Assembly: GCF_023161665.1 (NCBI RefSeq)
Contig: NZ_JALNTW010000001.1
Coordinates: forward strand, 127,454-191,453
Direction: 5' to 3'
Length of the DNA stretch: 64,000 nucleotides
Origin: Shewanella sp. 1CM18E
GTDB taxonomy: Bacteria; Pseudomonadota; Gammaproteobacteria; Enterobacterales; Shewanellaceae
A model generated the notes under the pieces. The model was not told the DNA's origin, did no database searches, and saw only the letters and a program-made list of their open reading frames with translations. Shown one piece after another: positions 1 to 6,967 of the stretch. Each line of letters opens with the position of its first letter. The stretch's first letter is position 1. Position numbers and translations under genes: made by a program.

Positions 1-337
1 AACAAGCTGCCGACCATATTTTAACTGGGCGACCTAAGCGGTTAAAAGTTGGCAAAATTGAGTTACTTAATAACTCGAAAGGATAGCGGTCACGAAACCA
101 CAAGGTTTCGTTAGTGGTCATGGCATCAATCACCTCTGTACGCAATTGACGTTCAGTAGGTTTCATTGAGTGTTTAACCACATCAGATAAAGACGGTAAG
201 TTATACTTACCCATTAATGGTGCTAAGCGGCTACGCACTAAATACTGCTTATTTTCTCCCAGCACAATACCGCTATGCTGCTCCAAGAATAATCGAAACT
301 GATTGTACTCATTCTCAGCGAGAGATTTATTTGACAC
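1..337 (-). CDS. cheR: Chemotaxis methyltransferase CheR (N-terminal part, cut by window edge)
   Basis: This is the first ~112 codons of a CheR protein; the gene continues beyond base 1. CheR methylates glutamates of chemoreceptors using S-adenosylmethionine. The translated start shows the helical N-terminal domain, then the conserved MTTNETLWFRD stretch and IWSAAC, the beginning of the SAM-binding motif I. The start is a GTG at 337, chosen because AGGAT lies about 8 bases upstream and no better ATG precedes the conserved residues. It lies 144 bases downstream of cheV on the same strand, so the two are probably co-transcribed. Identification is secure for the family; only the N-terminus is visible. 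Confidence 0.93.
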   Translation of the reverse strand, partial: MSNKSLAENEYNQFRLFLEQHSGIVLGENKQYLVRSRLAPLMGKYNLPSLSDVVKHSMKPTERQLRTEVIDAMTTNETLWFRDRYPFELLSNSILPTFNRLGRPVKIWSAAC

Positions 338-481
338 GCTTATATCCTAATTAAATAAAATAAACCGCATTGGCACTATCGCCGATGTATCTGCAATAGC
401 CAAAAACGAACGCAGCGTTATACCTCAGCGGGGAGAGAAACACAAGTCAACCACAGTGCCCTCGCCCCCAAGTAACCGAGA

Positions 482-1402
482 TTACAGACTTAAGTGCTTG
501 TTTACGGCCGCTGCTAATTCGTCTGGGTTAAATTTAGCGATAAAGTCATTAGCACCAACCTTCTGCACCATGGCTTGGTTAAAGACACCACTTAATGACG
601 TATGCAGCACCACTTTTATATTCTTAAGCTTAGGATCATCACGGATTTCAGCAGTTAAGGTATAGCCATCCATTTCTGGCATTTCAATATCTGAAATAAT
701 CAGTGGGATCTCTGTTGAAACATCGTCTAGCTCAGCGGAAATTGCCCTTAGCTTATCTAGCGCTTCTTTACCGTCTTTAGCGGTATCGATTTGTAGATCA
801 AGTGACGTTAATGCGCGAATGATTTGCTTACGAGCAACCGATGAATCGTCGATAACCATAATATGATAATGCTTATCTCTATCAATCGTTAACGCTTCAT
901 CAAGCTCTTTACTGGTATTAGTGTTTACAGGAGAGATCTCATCAAGGATTTTCTCAACATCTAAAATCTCAACCAATTCGTTATCAATTTCAGTTACCGC
1001 TGTTAGGTAAGAAAACTTACCAGCCCCTTGAGGCGGAGGCATAATCGCTTCCCAGTTCATATTAATGATGCGCTCAACAGAGCTCACCAAGAAGCCTTGG
1101 ATACTGCGGTTATATTCAGAAATAATAATGAAACTGTTTTCGATGTTCTCTATTGGGCGGCCACCTGTTGCCGCACTTAAATCAATGACTGAAATAGTCA
1201 TGCCGCGAACATGTGCTACGCCACGAACTTTAGAGTTAAGCTTAGGCAAGTTAGTTAAGGGCGGGCACTGTAGCACTTCTTTTACTTTAAACACGTTAAT
1301 GCCGAATCGTTGGCGTCCATTAAGCTTAAATAACAATAACTCTAGGCGGTTTTGCCCAACCAATTGAGTTCGTTTGTTTACTGATTCAAGAATATTCGAC
1401 AT
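482..1402 (-). CDS. cheV: Chemotaxis coupling/response-regulator protein CheV
   Basis: The 306-residue protein has an N-terminal CheW-like coupling domain (about residues 15-155) and a C-terminal receiver domain (about 178-306). The receiver shows the acidic pair D185/D186, the phosphoacceptor D238 in LIISDIEMPEMDG, T268 and K290, all in the expected order. CheV links receptors to CheA and is tuned by phosphorylation. It precedes cheR on the minus strand and is divergent from flgA, the usual Shewanella/Vibrio arrangement. An ACCTAT-TTAT-ATAGGT hairpin lies in its leader at 1421-1436. Full length for the family. Confidence 0.96.
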   Translation of the reverse strand: MSNILESVNKRTQLVGQNRLELLLFKLNGRQRFGINVFKVKEVLQCPPLTNLPKLNSKVRGVAHVRGMTISVIDLSAATGGRPIENIENSFIIISEYNRSIQGFLVSSVERIINMNWEAIMPPPQGAGKFSYLTAVTEIDNELVEILDVEKILDEISPVNTNTSKELDEALTIDRDKHYHIMVIDDSSVARKQIIRALTSLDLQIDTAKDGKEALDKLRAISAELDDVSTEIPLIISDIEMPEMDGYTLTAEIRDDPKLKNIKVVLHTSLSGVFNQAMVQKVGANDFIAKFNPDELAAAVNKHLSL

Positions 1403-1515
1403 ACAATTTTTTGCCTTGTTACCTATTTATATAGGTTTATATCTGTTTCATTTGATAATGTTACGCAAATACACCTTTTGCTATGTAATACAGGTGATAT
1501 TTGCTACTGCAGTAT

Positions 1516-1532
1516 TCGGCACACAACTTGCT
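1516..1532 (+). promoter_or_regulatory. Sigma-54 promoter for flgA
   Basis: GGCAC followed by five bases and TTGCT, with the GG and GC dinucleotides 12 bases apart, matches the -24/-12 sigma-54 consensus. It lies about 60 bases upstream of flgA, as expected for a FlrC/RpoN-class flagellar gene. Confidence 0.75.
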
Positions 1533-1593
1533 TAATGATGGTCAATGAGCTAGCACGACAATCTAATGACGCTCACAATATATAAGGATAACA

Positions 1594-2367
1594 ATGACTG
1601 CTGCCCCAAAAATTACACCATACAGAAGCATTCTAGCGAATCAAGCAATTGCATTCATTAGGAATTTGTACTTTGGGTTAGTTTTAATCGCGATTTTGTT
1701 ATCTGCTCGTACATATGCAGTCGAGCCAGCAAGTATCCCTTCTATATCGACCTTATCTCGATTAGCTATAGCTGCTGTTGAAGAAAAAATTCAAGCGCCT
1801 GAAAAAGCCAAAATTCAGATCACTCCACAAAGCCTCGACACCCGAGTCAATTTGCCAAACTGCTACCCACCAATCACGGCTGAAATTGCCAGTAATCGTG
1901 ATATCAAGCGCACTAATACAGTCAAAATCAGCTGTAATAGCCCGGATTTAAGTTACCCGTGGCAAATATTCCTATCCGTTAGGGCTGATATCCTTTACCC
2001 CGTAGTTGTGGCTAAATCGACAATGGGACCCGGTGATTTACTCTCAGAGAGCGATCTAGCAATAGAATACATAGACCAAACGAGCTTACGTGGTCACCAA
2101 TTTGAAGACTTGTCTGAAGTGGTAGGTGCTAGACTAAAAAGGCGAGTGGTACCTGGGCAGCCAATTTTTGAAAATCAGCTATGTATTATCTGTAAAGGTG
2201 ATAGCGTTTCTATTTATGCCCGCTCAGACAACTTTGTGATTAAAACCGTCGGCGAAGCCCTTCATGATGGCAATGTTGGCGATAAAATTAGAATTAAGAA
2301 CAGCCACTCTCATAAAAGCCTTGATGCACAAGTCACTGCCGTTGGCCAAGTTGAAGTAAGAATGTAA
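1594..2367 (+). CDS. flgA: Flagellar basal-body P-ring assembly chaperone FlgA
   Basis: The 257-residue protein starts with a positively charged stretch and a hydrophobic segment (about residues 24-43) ending near a plausible signal-peptidase site, so it should be exported to the periplasm. The C-terminal half has the SAF/FlgA signature, including the TMGPGDLL segment, VGARLKRRVVPGQPI and the final A-x-V-x-A-x-G-x-V-E-V-R-M ending. FlgA helps FlgI subunits form the P ring. AAGGATAAC stands just before the ATG. It is preceded by a sigma-54 promoter and followed by flgM and flgN. Confidence 0.94.
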   Translation: MTAAPKITPYRSILANQAIAFIRNLYFGLVLIAILLSARTYAVEPASIPSISTLSRLAIAAVEEKIQAPEKAKIQITPQSLDTRVNLPNCYPPITAEIASNRDIKRTNTVKISCNSPDLSYPWQIFLSVRADILYPVVVAKSTMGPGDLLSESDLAIEYIDQTSLRGHQFEDLSEVVGARLKRRVVPGQPIFENQLCIICKGDSVSIYARSDNFVIKTVGEALHDGNVGDKIRIKNSHSHKSLDAQVTAVGQVEVRM

Positions 2368-2375
2368 AATAAGCC

Positions 2376-2402
2376 TAAAGTAATCAATCATGCTGCCGAT
2401 AG
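2376..2402 (+). promoter_or_regulatory. Sigma-28 (FliA) promoter for flgM-flgN
   Basis: TAAAGTAA, 11 bases, then GCCGATAG is very close to the FliA consensus (TAAAGTTT-N11-GCCGATAA). It lies between flgA and flgM. It would give flgM its own late promoter, and it argues against a longer flgM reading frame starting at 2390, which would begin inside the promoter. Confidence 0.8.
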
Positions 2403-2443
2403 CATGTGTAAGAAACTCTTTTTATAAAATGTTGGATCTCAAA

Positions 2444-2761
2444 ATGGCTATTGATATTAAACAAGTAAACCCTCATGCCAATTCTCGAATTGGCACAGGG
2501 ACAAGCGCAAAAGGAACGCCCGCACAAACGGCTCCAGCTAGCGCAGCACCGACGCCTCAAAAAAGCGATTCAGTGTCTATTACAGCTCAAGCTCAACAAA
2601 TTCAAAACGTGCAAACGAAGATGGCCGATATGCCCGATGTTGATCAAAACAAAATAAATGAAATTAAGGCTGCAATTGCTGAAGGGCGTTACAAAATCGA
2701 TCCTGATAAGCTTGCATCTAACATTGCTAACTTTGAAAATGAGCTTAAAGACTTAAGCTAG
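2444..2761 (+). CDS. flgM: Anti-sigma-28 factor FlgM
   Basis: The 105-residue protein begins MAIDIKQVN, has a low-complexity Ala/Thr/Pro stretch (about residues 20-40), and ends with the FlgM C-terminal helices containing VDQNKINEIKAAIAEGRY and a DPDKLA(S)NI motif that binds FliA. FlgM holds sigma-28 inactive until it is exported through the completed hook-basal body. The reading frame is open from 2390, but the ATG at 2444 is preferred: it has GGAT upstream, fits family length, and the upstream ATG lies in the sigma-28 promoter. Confidence 0.93.
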   Translation: MAIDIKQVNPHANSRIGTGTSAKGTPAQTAPASAAPTPQKSDSVSITAQAQQIQNVQTKMADMPDVDQNKINEIKAAIAEGRYKIDPDKLASNIANFENELKDLS

Positions 2762-2797
2762 TTTTAGCGGCAAACATGACTAATTGAGCAAGGCAAT

Positions 2798-3223
2798 ATG
2801 ACAAATCTATCTCAACTTCTTAGCTCGCAACACCAAGTGTTGACTGAGCTAAACGCAGTGATAAGCCAAGAAAAGCAGGCATTGCATGAGCAAAAAGCCG
2901 ATGCTTTGCTAGCGCTTGCCAGCACCAAGGCAAACTTACTCAGTAGCCTAAAGCACAATGATGAGATGATTGCAGCGCAACCTGACCTTGACTTACTTAA
3001 AACCGATGCCGAGCTAATTGCACAAGTGAGCAGTGCTAAAGCTTTGTTAGCGCAATGCCAACAGCTTAATGCTGAAAACGAATCATTAATCGAATTAAGT
3101 TTAGCCAGCTTGAATCGGTTCTCACAAGCTTTGCAAGTCAGTAGAAATGCATCGAGCTTGACCTATGATGGCAAAGGTAAAACCTCGAGTATTTCAACTT
3201 TAGGTAATAACCTGCAAGCGTAA
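2798..3223 (+). CDS. flgN: Flagellar export chaperone FlgN
   Basis: A 141-residue, almost entirely alpha-helical protein rich in Leu, Ala, Gln and Glu, with heptad-like spacing, as in FlgN. Sequence similarity within this family is low, so the call rests on size, helical character and position immediately after flgM (gap 36 bases, AAGG before the start). FlgN carries the hook-filament junction proteins FlgK and FlgL to the export gate. Confidence 0.85.
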   Translation: MTNLSQLLSSQHQVLTELNAVISQEKQALHEQKADALLALASTKANLLSSLKHNDEMIAAQPDLDLLKTDAELIAQVSSAKALLAQCQQLNAENESLIELSLASLNRFSQALQVSRNASSLTYDGKGKTSSISTLGNNLQA

Positions 3224-3229
3224 AACTGA

Positions 3230-3425
3230 GGCTGTTGAGAAGGACGCTTCGCTACTAGGACGTGACTACGTCACTTCGAGGGCGTCGCGTTGCGACTTCT
3301 AAATCCTAAGTAAAAGTTAATACCAATCAGTATAAGAATGTCTGTCTTTGTCTTTGCTTGTGTTTTTCCTAGCACCTAGAAGGACGAAGTCCACCCTAGG
3401 TCCTCGAAGTGAGCTTGCGAACGCC
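3230..3425. repeat. Non-coding repeat patch with an isolated MITE end
   Basis: Between the convergent flgN and flgP ends lie short GC-richer palindromic pieces. TCACTTCGAGG occurs at about 3270 and, inverted, at about 3400, with GACGTGACTACGTC and a GGACGAAGTCC palindrome. In the middle, ATACCAATCAGTATAAG (3319-3335) is identical to one terminal repeat of the MITE at 4744-5073, without a partner. This looks like debris of dispersed chromosomal repeats and may also end transcription from both sides. Confidence 0.6.
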
Positions 3426-3432
3426 CTATCTC

Positions 3433-3882
3433 TTAAAAATACGTAACTTGCTTTACTCGCTGCGAACGGTGTTGCTGTTGATAGAGCGCCCATACTTGTT
3501 CGAAATCTAGCTCTAACTCAGTCACATAATGCTCACCTGCTGGGTAGCTTTTTACGACTTTAGCACCGCGAATAATCCCTGACACTGACGCCTGAACCTC
3601 ATCAGCGGTCAACATCCAATCACTCACTTGGCTATTAGCGCTTAACTGCTGCCCATAAACTTGCTCTGCAAGTTCACGGTAAGCGGCAATTTTTGATGCC
3701 TGCATTGCCATTAACACTCGTTGAGATTGCTCTGTAGCAGGTTGAACATCAAGTGATGCATAACCTATGGCAGTTAACTTAGGAAATGATTTTGGCGCTT
3801 CAGTTTCATACTGAACATAACGGTCTTGAGCTGCACAGCCCGCTAGCATTAACGCAAAGCAAACACATAACATCGCTTTCAT
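3433..3882 (-). CDS. flgP: Flagellar outer-membrane lipoprotein FlgP
   Basis: The 149-residue protein has a lipoprotein signal (LMLAGC, lipidated Cys16) and the LPP20-like body seen in FlgP, with the AYRELAEQVYGQQL segment and a C-terminal YVTELELDF strand. In Vibrio/Shewanella-type polar flagella FlgP forms an outer-membrane-associated ring near the H ring. Its start directly abuts the flgO stop on the same strand, so the two form an operon driven from the sigma-28 site at 4624-4650. Confidence 0.88.
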   Translation of the reverse strand: MKAMLCVCFALMLAGCAAQDRYVQYETEAPKSFPKLTAIGYASLDVQPATEQSQRVLMAMQASKIAAYRELAEQVYGQQLSANSQVSDWMLTADEVQASVSGIIRGAKVVKSYPAGEHYVTELELDFEQVWALYQQQHRSQRVKQVTYF

Positions 3883-4500
3883 TTATTTATCTCCCACAAC
3901 CGTTACTGTTTGCGCTGCCTGAGCATTTCGATATAAAAGTCCATGAGCTGAAACAACGGTTTCTGAAGGCTTTATATAGTCATTCATGGCTGTTGAATTA
4001 ATAAAGCCCTGCGCAGCTGACACTACTCTATTGTTCGTCACATTCACTATACGGCTATTAATCGCCATACCCGCGCTTGATAAACTCATCGTAGTAACAA
4101 CCGCATGTTCAACCGCAAGATCAGCCGGTAATTGCTGCCAATCTCGAGTTAAAATGAAATCTCCGCTTGGTGTCACTCTTAGCGCTTCAGCAACATTAGT
4201 ATCCACTAGATTAAACTGCTTTTGATGCATTGCAGCAATCAAACCTTGTTGCAGTTGCAAACCAAGTGCATTGGTTGTTTGTAAATCATCTAATAGTACT
4301 GGTGTTGTAACAATTATCGGCTGATCTGGACGTAGACTATCGTTTTGTAATGTCAAACTGTTTACTATTTGCTGTGAGATAGTATTAACAGCACTGGTTT
4401 GCGGTAAACTACTGTTCTCTAATTGTTGTGCCTCATCCTGTGACATTGTTTGACAACCTAAGGCAAACAGCACAGGTAAACAAATCATAGTTTTATACAT
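3883..4500 (-). CDS. flgO: Flagellar outer-membrane lipoprotein FlgO
   Basis: The 205-residue protein has a lipobox (FALGC, Cys16) followed by the FlgO domain: IVTTPVLLDDLQTTNALGLQLQQGL and a central strand-rich region ending VVSAHGLLYR. FlgO is required for stable sheathed or polar flagella and acts with FlgP and FlgT at the outer membrane. It is first in the flgO-flgP operon, divergent from flgT, with the MITE lying between the two promoters. Confidence 0.88.
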   Translation of the reverse strand: MYKTMICLPVLFALGCQTMSQDEAQQLENSSLPQTSAVNTISQQIVNSLTLQNDSLRPDQPIIVTTPVLLDDLQTTNALGLQLQQGLIAAMHQKQFNLVDTNVAEALRVTPSGDFILTRDWQQLPADLAVEHAVVTTMSLSSAGMAINSRIVNVTNNRVVSAAQGFINSTAMNDYIKPSETVVSAHGLLYRNAQAAQTVTVVGDK

Positions 4501-4623
4501 ACTTTCTTACGCCTTTTTGTAGCGCCAATAGTCATAGCTATTCACTGCAAATAGAAAACCTAAACAAAAAGCCAACCAAGGTTGCTAGCGTCTGCTCAAG
4601 TCTGAGTTTCACTCTATATGCTG

Positions 4624-4650
4624 TTATCGGCAGCAATCCAAATAACTTTA
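4624..4650 (-). promoter_or_regulatory. Sigma-28 (FliA) promoter for flgO-flgP
   Basis: On the minus strand TAAAGTTA, 11 bases, GCCGATAA is a nearly perfect FliA promoter. It is about 125 bases upstream of the flgO start and points towards it. Confidence 0.82.
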
Positions 4651-4743
4651 TTGGTTTTGTATTTCATCTACGCCCCTTGGCTTTCGCGACTATTTCTAGA
4701 AAATCCTCAGCCTGTAGCTAGCAAAGTGATGTGAGCGTGTATT

Positions 4744-5073
4744 ATACCAATCAGTATAAGAATTTGATCAGCTCAGAACGATTTTTGGCAATCTAATTCA
4801 AGACGAATAACTGAAAGAATGGTTGCTCCCTTGTGAAGTTATTTAACGCAGAAGTAGGCAGCCAAAAACGTTCCAGAATGGCGAGTTTTAGCGATTCTGA
4901 TGCTGTGACTCTTAACAAACAAAGAGGGAACTTGAACCTAGTTCAACTATGCTCTTCATTCGTTGCGAGCTGCATGGATGCCGCGAATGTCATTAAAGCA
5001 GGAGCACTTAATGACCTTGCCTCAAAACCGCTAAACTCTCGCTGAGTGACTAAATGTTTATACTGATTGGTAT
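4744..5073. mobile_element. MITE of about 330 bp with inverted terminal repeats
   Basis: The left end reads ATACCAATCAGTATAA (4744-4759). The right end is its exact reverse complement (5058-5073). Imperfect similarity continues inward, with an ATTT...TCA..CTCAG pattern at both ends. No transposase is encoded; the internal 70-codon open frame at 4833-5045 has no recognisable domain and is probably fortuitous. Such elements are mobilised in trans by a related transposase. The flanking bases do not show a clear target duplication. It separates the flgO and flgT promoters and ends 2-4 bases before the flgT sigma-54 site. Confidence 0.8.
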
Positions 5074-5075
5074 TA

Positions 5076-5092
5076 CAGGCACAAAATTTGCT
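5076..5092 (+). promoter_or_regulatory. Sigma-54 promoter for flgT
   Basis: GGCAC, five bases, TTGCT with a 12-base GG-to-GC spacing, about 80 bases upstream of flgT. It begins immediately after the MITE right end, so any upstream enhancer for the sigma-54 activator would have to lie in or beyond the element. Confidence 0.72.
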
Positions 5093-5171
5093 TAACCATT
5101 GGAATGAGGCGCTAGTGTCAGATAAGCGACGTTTGCCCCAAAAGAATTGGCTTTAACTATTGGAAGCAGAG

Positions 5172-6341
5172 ATGAGATCAACGCTATATTCACTTACCAT
5201 TTTTTTATGCTTAACAGCATCAAGCATAATACCCACAGCAGAAGCCAAGTGGATCTCTGTGACAGGTCAAGCTGAGATAATTAATAACGATGTAGCGCAA
5301 GCACGTGAAGATGCCATTCATCAGGCGGTAAGTTATGCCACTTTAAAATCTGGAGCTCAATTTACAAGCCAGCAAACAGTCAATAATGGCCAACTTATCG
5401 ATGACTCATTTACCCTTGCCCATGAGGCCCAAAGCCAAAACGTCGAACTGATTTCTGAGCAAATTGATAGTAATGTACTGACAGTCAATATCAGACTCGA
5501 TTTAATCGAACCTATCGAGTCAACCTGTCGCCTTGGAGACTTAAAGGCCGCAATCTTAATTCCGCAATCACTGATCAAAGATCGCACCCAGTTAAGATAC
5601 GGCAATTTGGGCTTGTTCGAACAAAACTTATCTGAGCGCTTAGCCGAGACGTTAACTCAACAATCTAATACAGGCTTTCCGTTAGTGCATGCCAATGAGC
5701 GTCTAGATATTGCGCAGGAGTTAGTGGATGTTCGCGGCTATAGACTGCCAACTTGGCTAGGTGAAATAACCGATAGCCAATATATTCTATTGCCTGAAAT
5801 CATTGATATTTCAACCGAGCCATTTACTAGCACGCTAGGCCTGTGGGATAACGACCCACTACGTACGTTCCAAATCCGCGTTTCACTATTTCATGCTATT
5901 AGCGGCGAAAAAATCTGGAGCCAACAATACAGAGAAACTGCCGAGTGGGAATTTAAACGTCAGCAAACCGTGAACTCAAATAGCGAACTATTTTGGCAAT
6001 CCGAATATGGTGAAGCTATTGACCAAGTGCTCACGCAAGTTAGCCATGACATTGATGAAAATCTAAATTGCCGACCGCTACTCGGGCAAGTGGTATCTAG
6101 GCAGGGCGATAGAATTATCATTAACCTCGGGCGCCAGCATGGCGTTAGAGTTGGTGATAAATTACAGATTGTTTTACAGCAAAACATGCCTGACAGATTA
6201 GATAATATGCGTGCAGTGGCCAGTAAGAGCAGAGCAAGCATCACTATTGACCAAGTGAGTCAGCAAAGCGCAACCGCTGAACTTGAAGGCATAGCGGCAT
6301 CACTTAATGTACAACTTAGTGATTTAGCCATAAAAATGTAA
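5172..6341 (+). CDS. flgT: Flagellar H-ring protein FlgT
   Basis: A 389-residue secreted protein: the signal peptide (MRSTLYSLTIFLCLTASS..., cleavage near AEA) is followed by the FlgT N-terminal domain (WISVTGQAEIINNDVAQAREDAIHQAV), a middle domain with a DP/W-rich segment, and the C-terminal domain (VVSRQGDRIIINLGRQHGVRVGDKLQIV). FlgT builds the H ring outside the P and L rings and helps MotX/MotY assemble. The open frame extends to a TTG at 5160, but the ATG at 5172 has GGAAG at good spacing and starts exactly at the signal peptide. Confidence 0.93.
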   Translation: MRSTLYSLTIFLCLTASSIIPTAEAKWISVTGQAEIINNDVAQAREDAIHQAVSYATLKSGAQFTSQQTVNNGQLIDDSFTLAHEAQSQNVELISEQIDSNVLTVNIRLDLIEPIESTCRLGDLKAAILIPQSLIKDRTQLRYGNLGLFEQNLSERLAETLTQQSNTGFPLVHANERLDIAQELVDVRGYRLPTWLGEITDSQYILLPEIIDISTEPFTSTLGLWDNDPLRTFQIRVSLFHAISGEKIWSQQYRETAEWEFKRQQTVNSNSELFWQSEYGEAIDQVLTQVSHDIDENLNCRPLLGQVVSRQGDRIIINLGRQHGVRVGDKLQIVLQQNMPDRLDNMRAVASKSRASITIDQVSQQSATAELEGIAASLNVQLSDLAIKM

Positions 6342-6428
6342 TCTAAAAATACAATGATTAAGCGCATAGTTATCGAATAACCTCATAAATATGCGCTCAA
6401 GAGTCCATAAACTCACAAAAGAGGCAAT

Positions 6429-6458
6429 ATGAAGTTGATAAAAATCGCCATAGGATGA
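6429..6458 (+). pseudogene. Possible remnant of a small exported protein (9 codons)
   Basis: ATG with GAGG 5 bases upstream opens MKLIKIAIG and stops at TGA; the same frame continues IILFKKHG before a second stop. It resembles the start of a signal peptide or membrane segment interrupted by a stop codon. It is very short and could be chance. Confidence 0.15.
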
Positions 6459-6567
6459 ATCATTCTTTTTAAAAAACACGGCTAACGAACATTAATTAAG
6501 CAATTAAATTTAAAGAGTTTTCATCTGGCCTTTTCATCTAAGTCAAAACCAGTATAATCGACATCGT

Positions 6568-6643
6568 CTCCCTATAGCTCAACAGGATAGAGCAGTCGCC
6601 TCCTAAGCGATCGATCGGGGTTCGAGTCCCTGTGGGGAGACCA
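6568..6643 (+). tRNA. tRNA-Arg (anticodon CCU)
   Basis: A 76-base cloverleaf with encoded CCA. The acceptor stem is CTCCCTA/TGGGGAG with discriminator A. The D stem is GCTC/GAGC. The anticodon stem is GTCGC/GCGAT around the loop CTCCTAA, with anticodon CCT at 6602-6604. The T stem is CGGGG/CCCTG (one G-T pair) with loop TTCGAGT. It reads the rare arginine codon AGG. It lies between the flagellar genes and the glycan cluster. A perfect 8-bp hairpin (CATATACA/TGTATATG, 6642-6663) overlaps its 3' end and may help termination or processing. Confidence 0.95.
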
Positions 6644-6967
6644 TATACATGCCTTTGTATATGCATTTAGTGATTATCAGCCAGATCTCGCGCTAATGAA
6701 GTAGTGTCGCTTCACTATTGCTAAGCCAGCATCATCTAATTTGATGTCCTGAAAACCCTGTTTAAATTCCAACAATGCTAAATTTATTGGTTTCGCCGCC
6801 GATAGTATTACCTAAAGATTGGTATAAATTATCGCTTTGAATACTCAGCAAAGTTATCAAGTTTGAGTGTGATATGATTACGCGCATTTATCAGCCTATA
6901 CAATTGCTGTAAACCCGTAAGACCAATAAGCGCAAATGGACAAGTTTAGCATTAGGAATCACCAAGT
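6644..6967. other. Intergenic stretch between the tRNA and the NeuB-like gene
   Basis: No ORF worth calling. It contains the hairpin at the tRNA 3' end, a sigma-28-like site (6779-6806), and GATTGGTATAA at 6818, a nine-base partial match to the MITE terminal repeat. No integrase gene and no clear att repeat of the tRNA end were seen. Confidence 0.5.
6779..6806 (+). promoter_or_regulatory. Sigma-28-like promoter upstream of the NeuB-like gene
   Basis: TAAAATTT, 12 bases, GCCGATAG resembles the FliA consensus, with one base more than the usual 11-base spacer. It is about 160 bases upstream of the NeuB-family gene and would tie the glycan cluster to late flagellar expression. Confidence 0.45.

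Noticed and set aside
2390..2443. Upstream ATG extending flgM by 18 codons
   Set aside because: It lies in the sigma-28 promoter and the extension has no family similarity.
4833..5045. 70-codon ORF inside the MITE
   Set aside because: No ribosome site of note, no domain, and it lies within a non-autonomous element; likely fortuitous.
6818..6828. GATTGGTATAA as a second MITE end next to the tRNA
   Set aside because: Only nine bases match the terminal repeat and no partner end is near.
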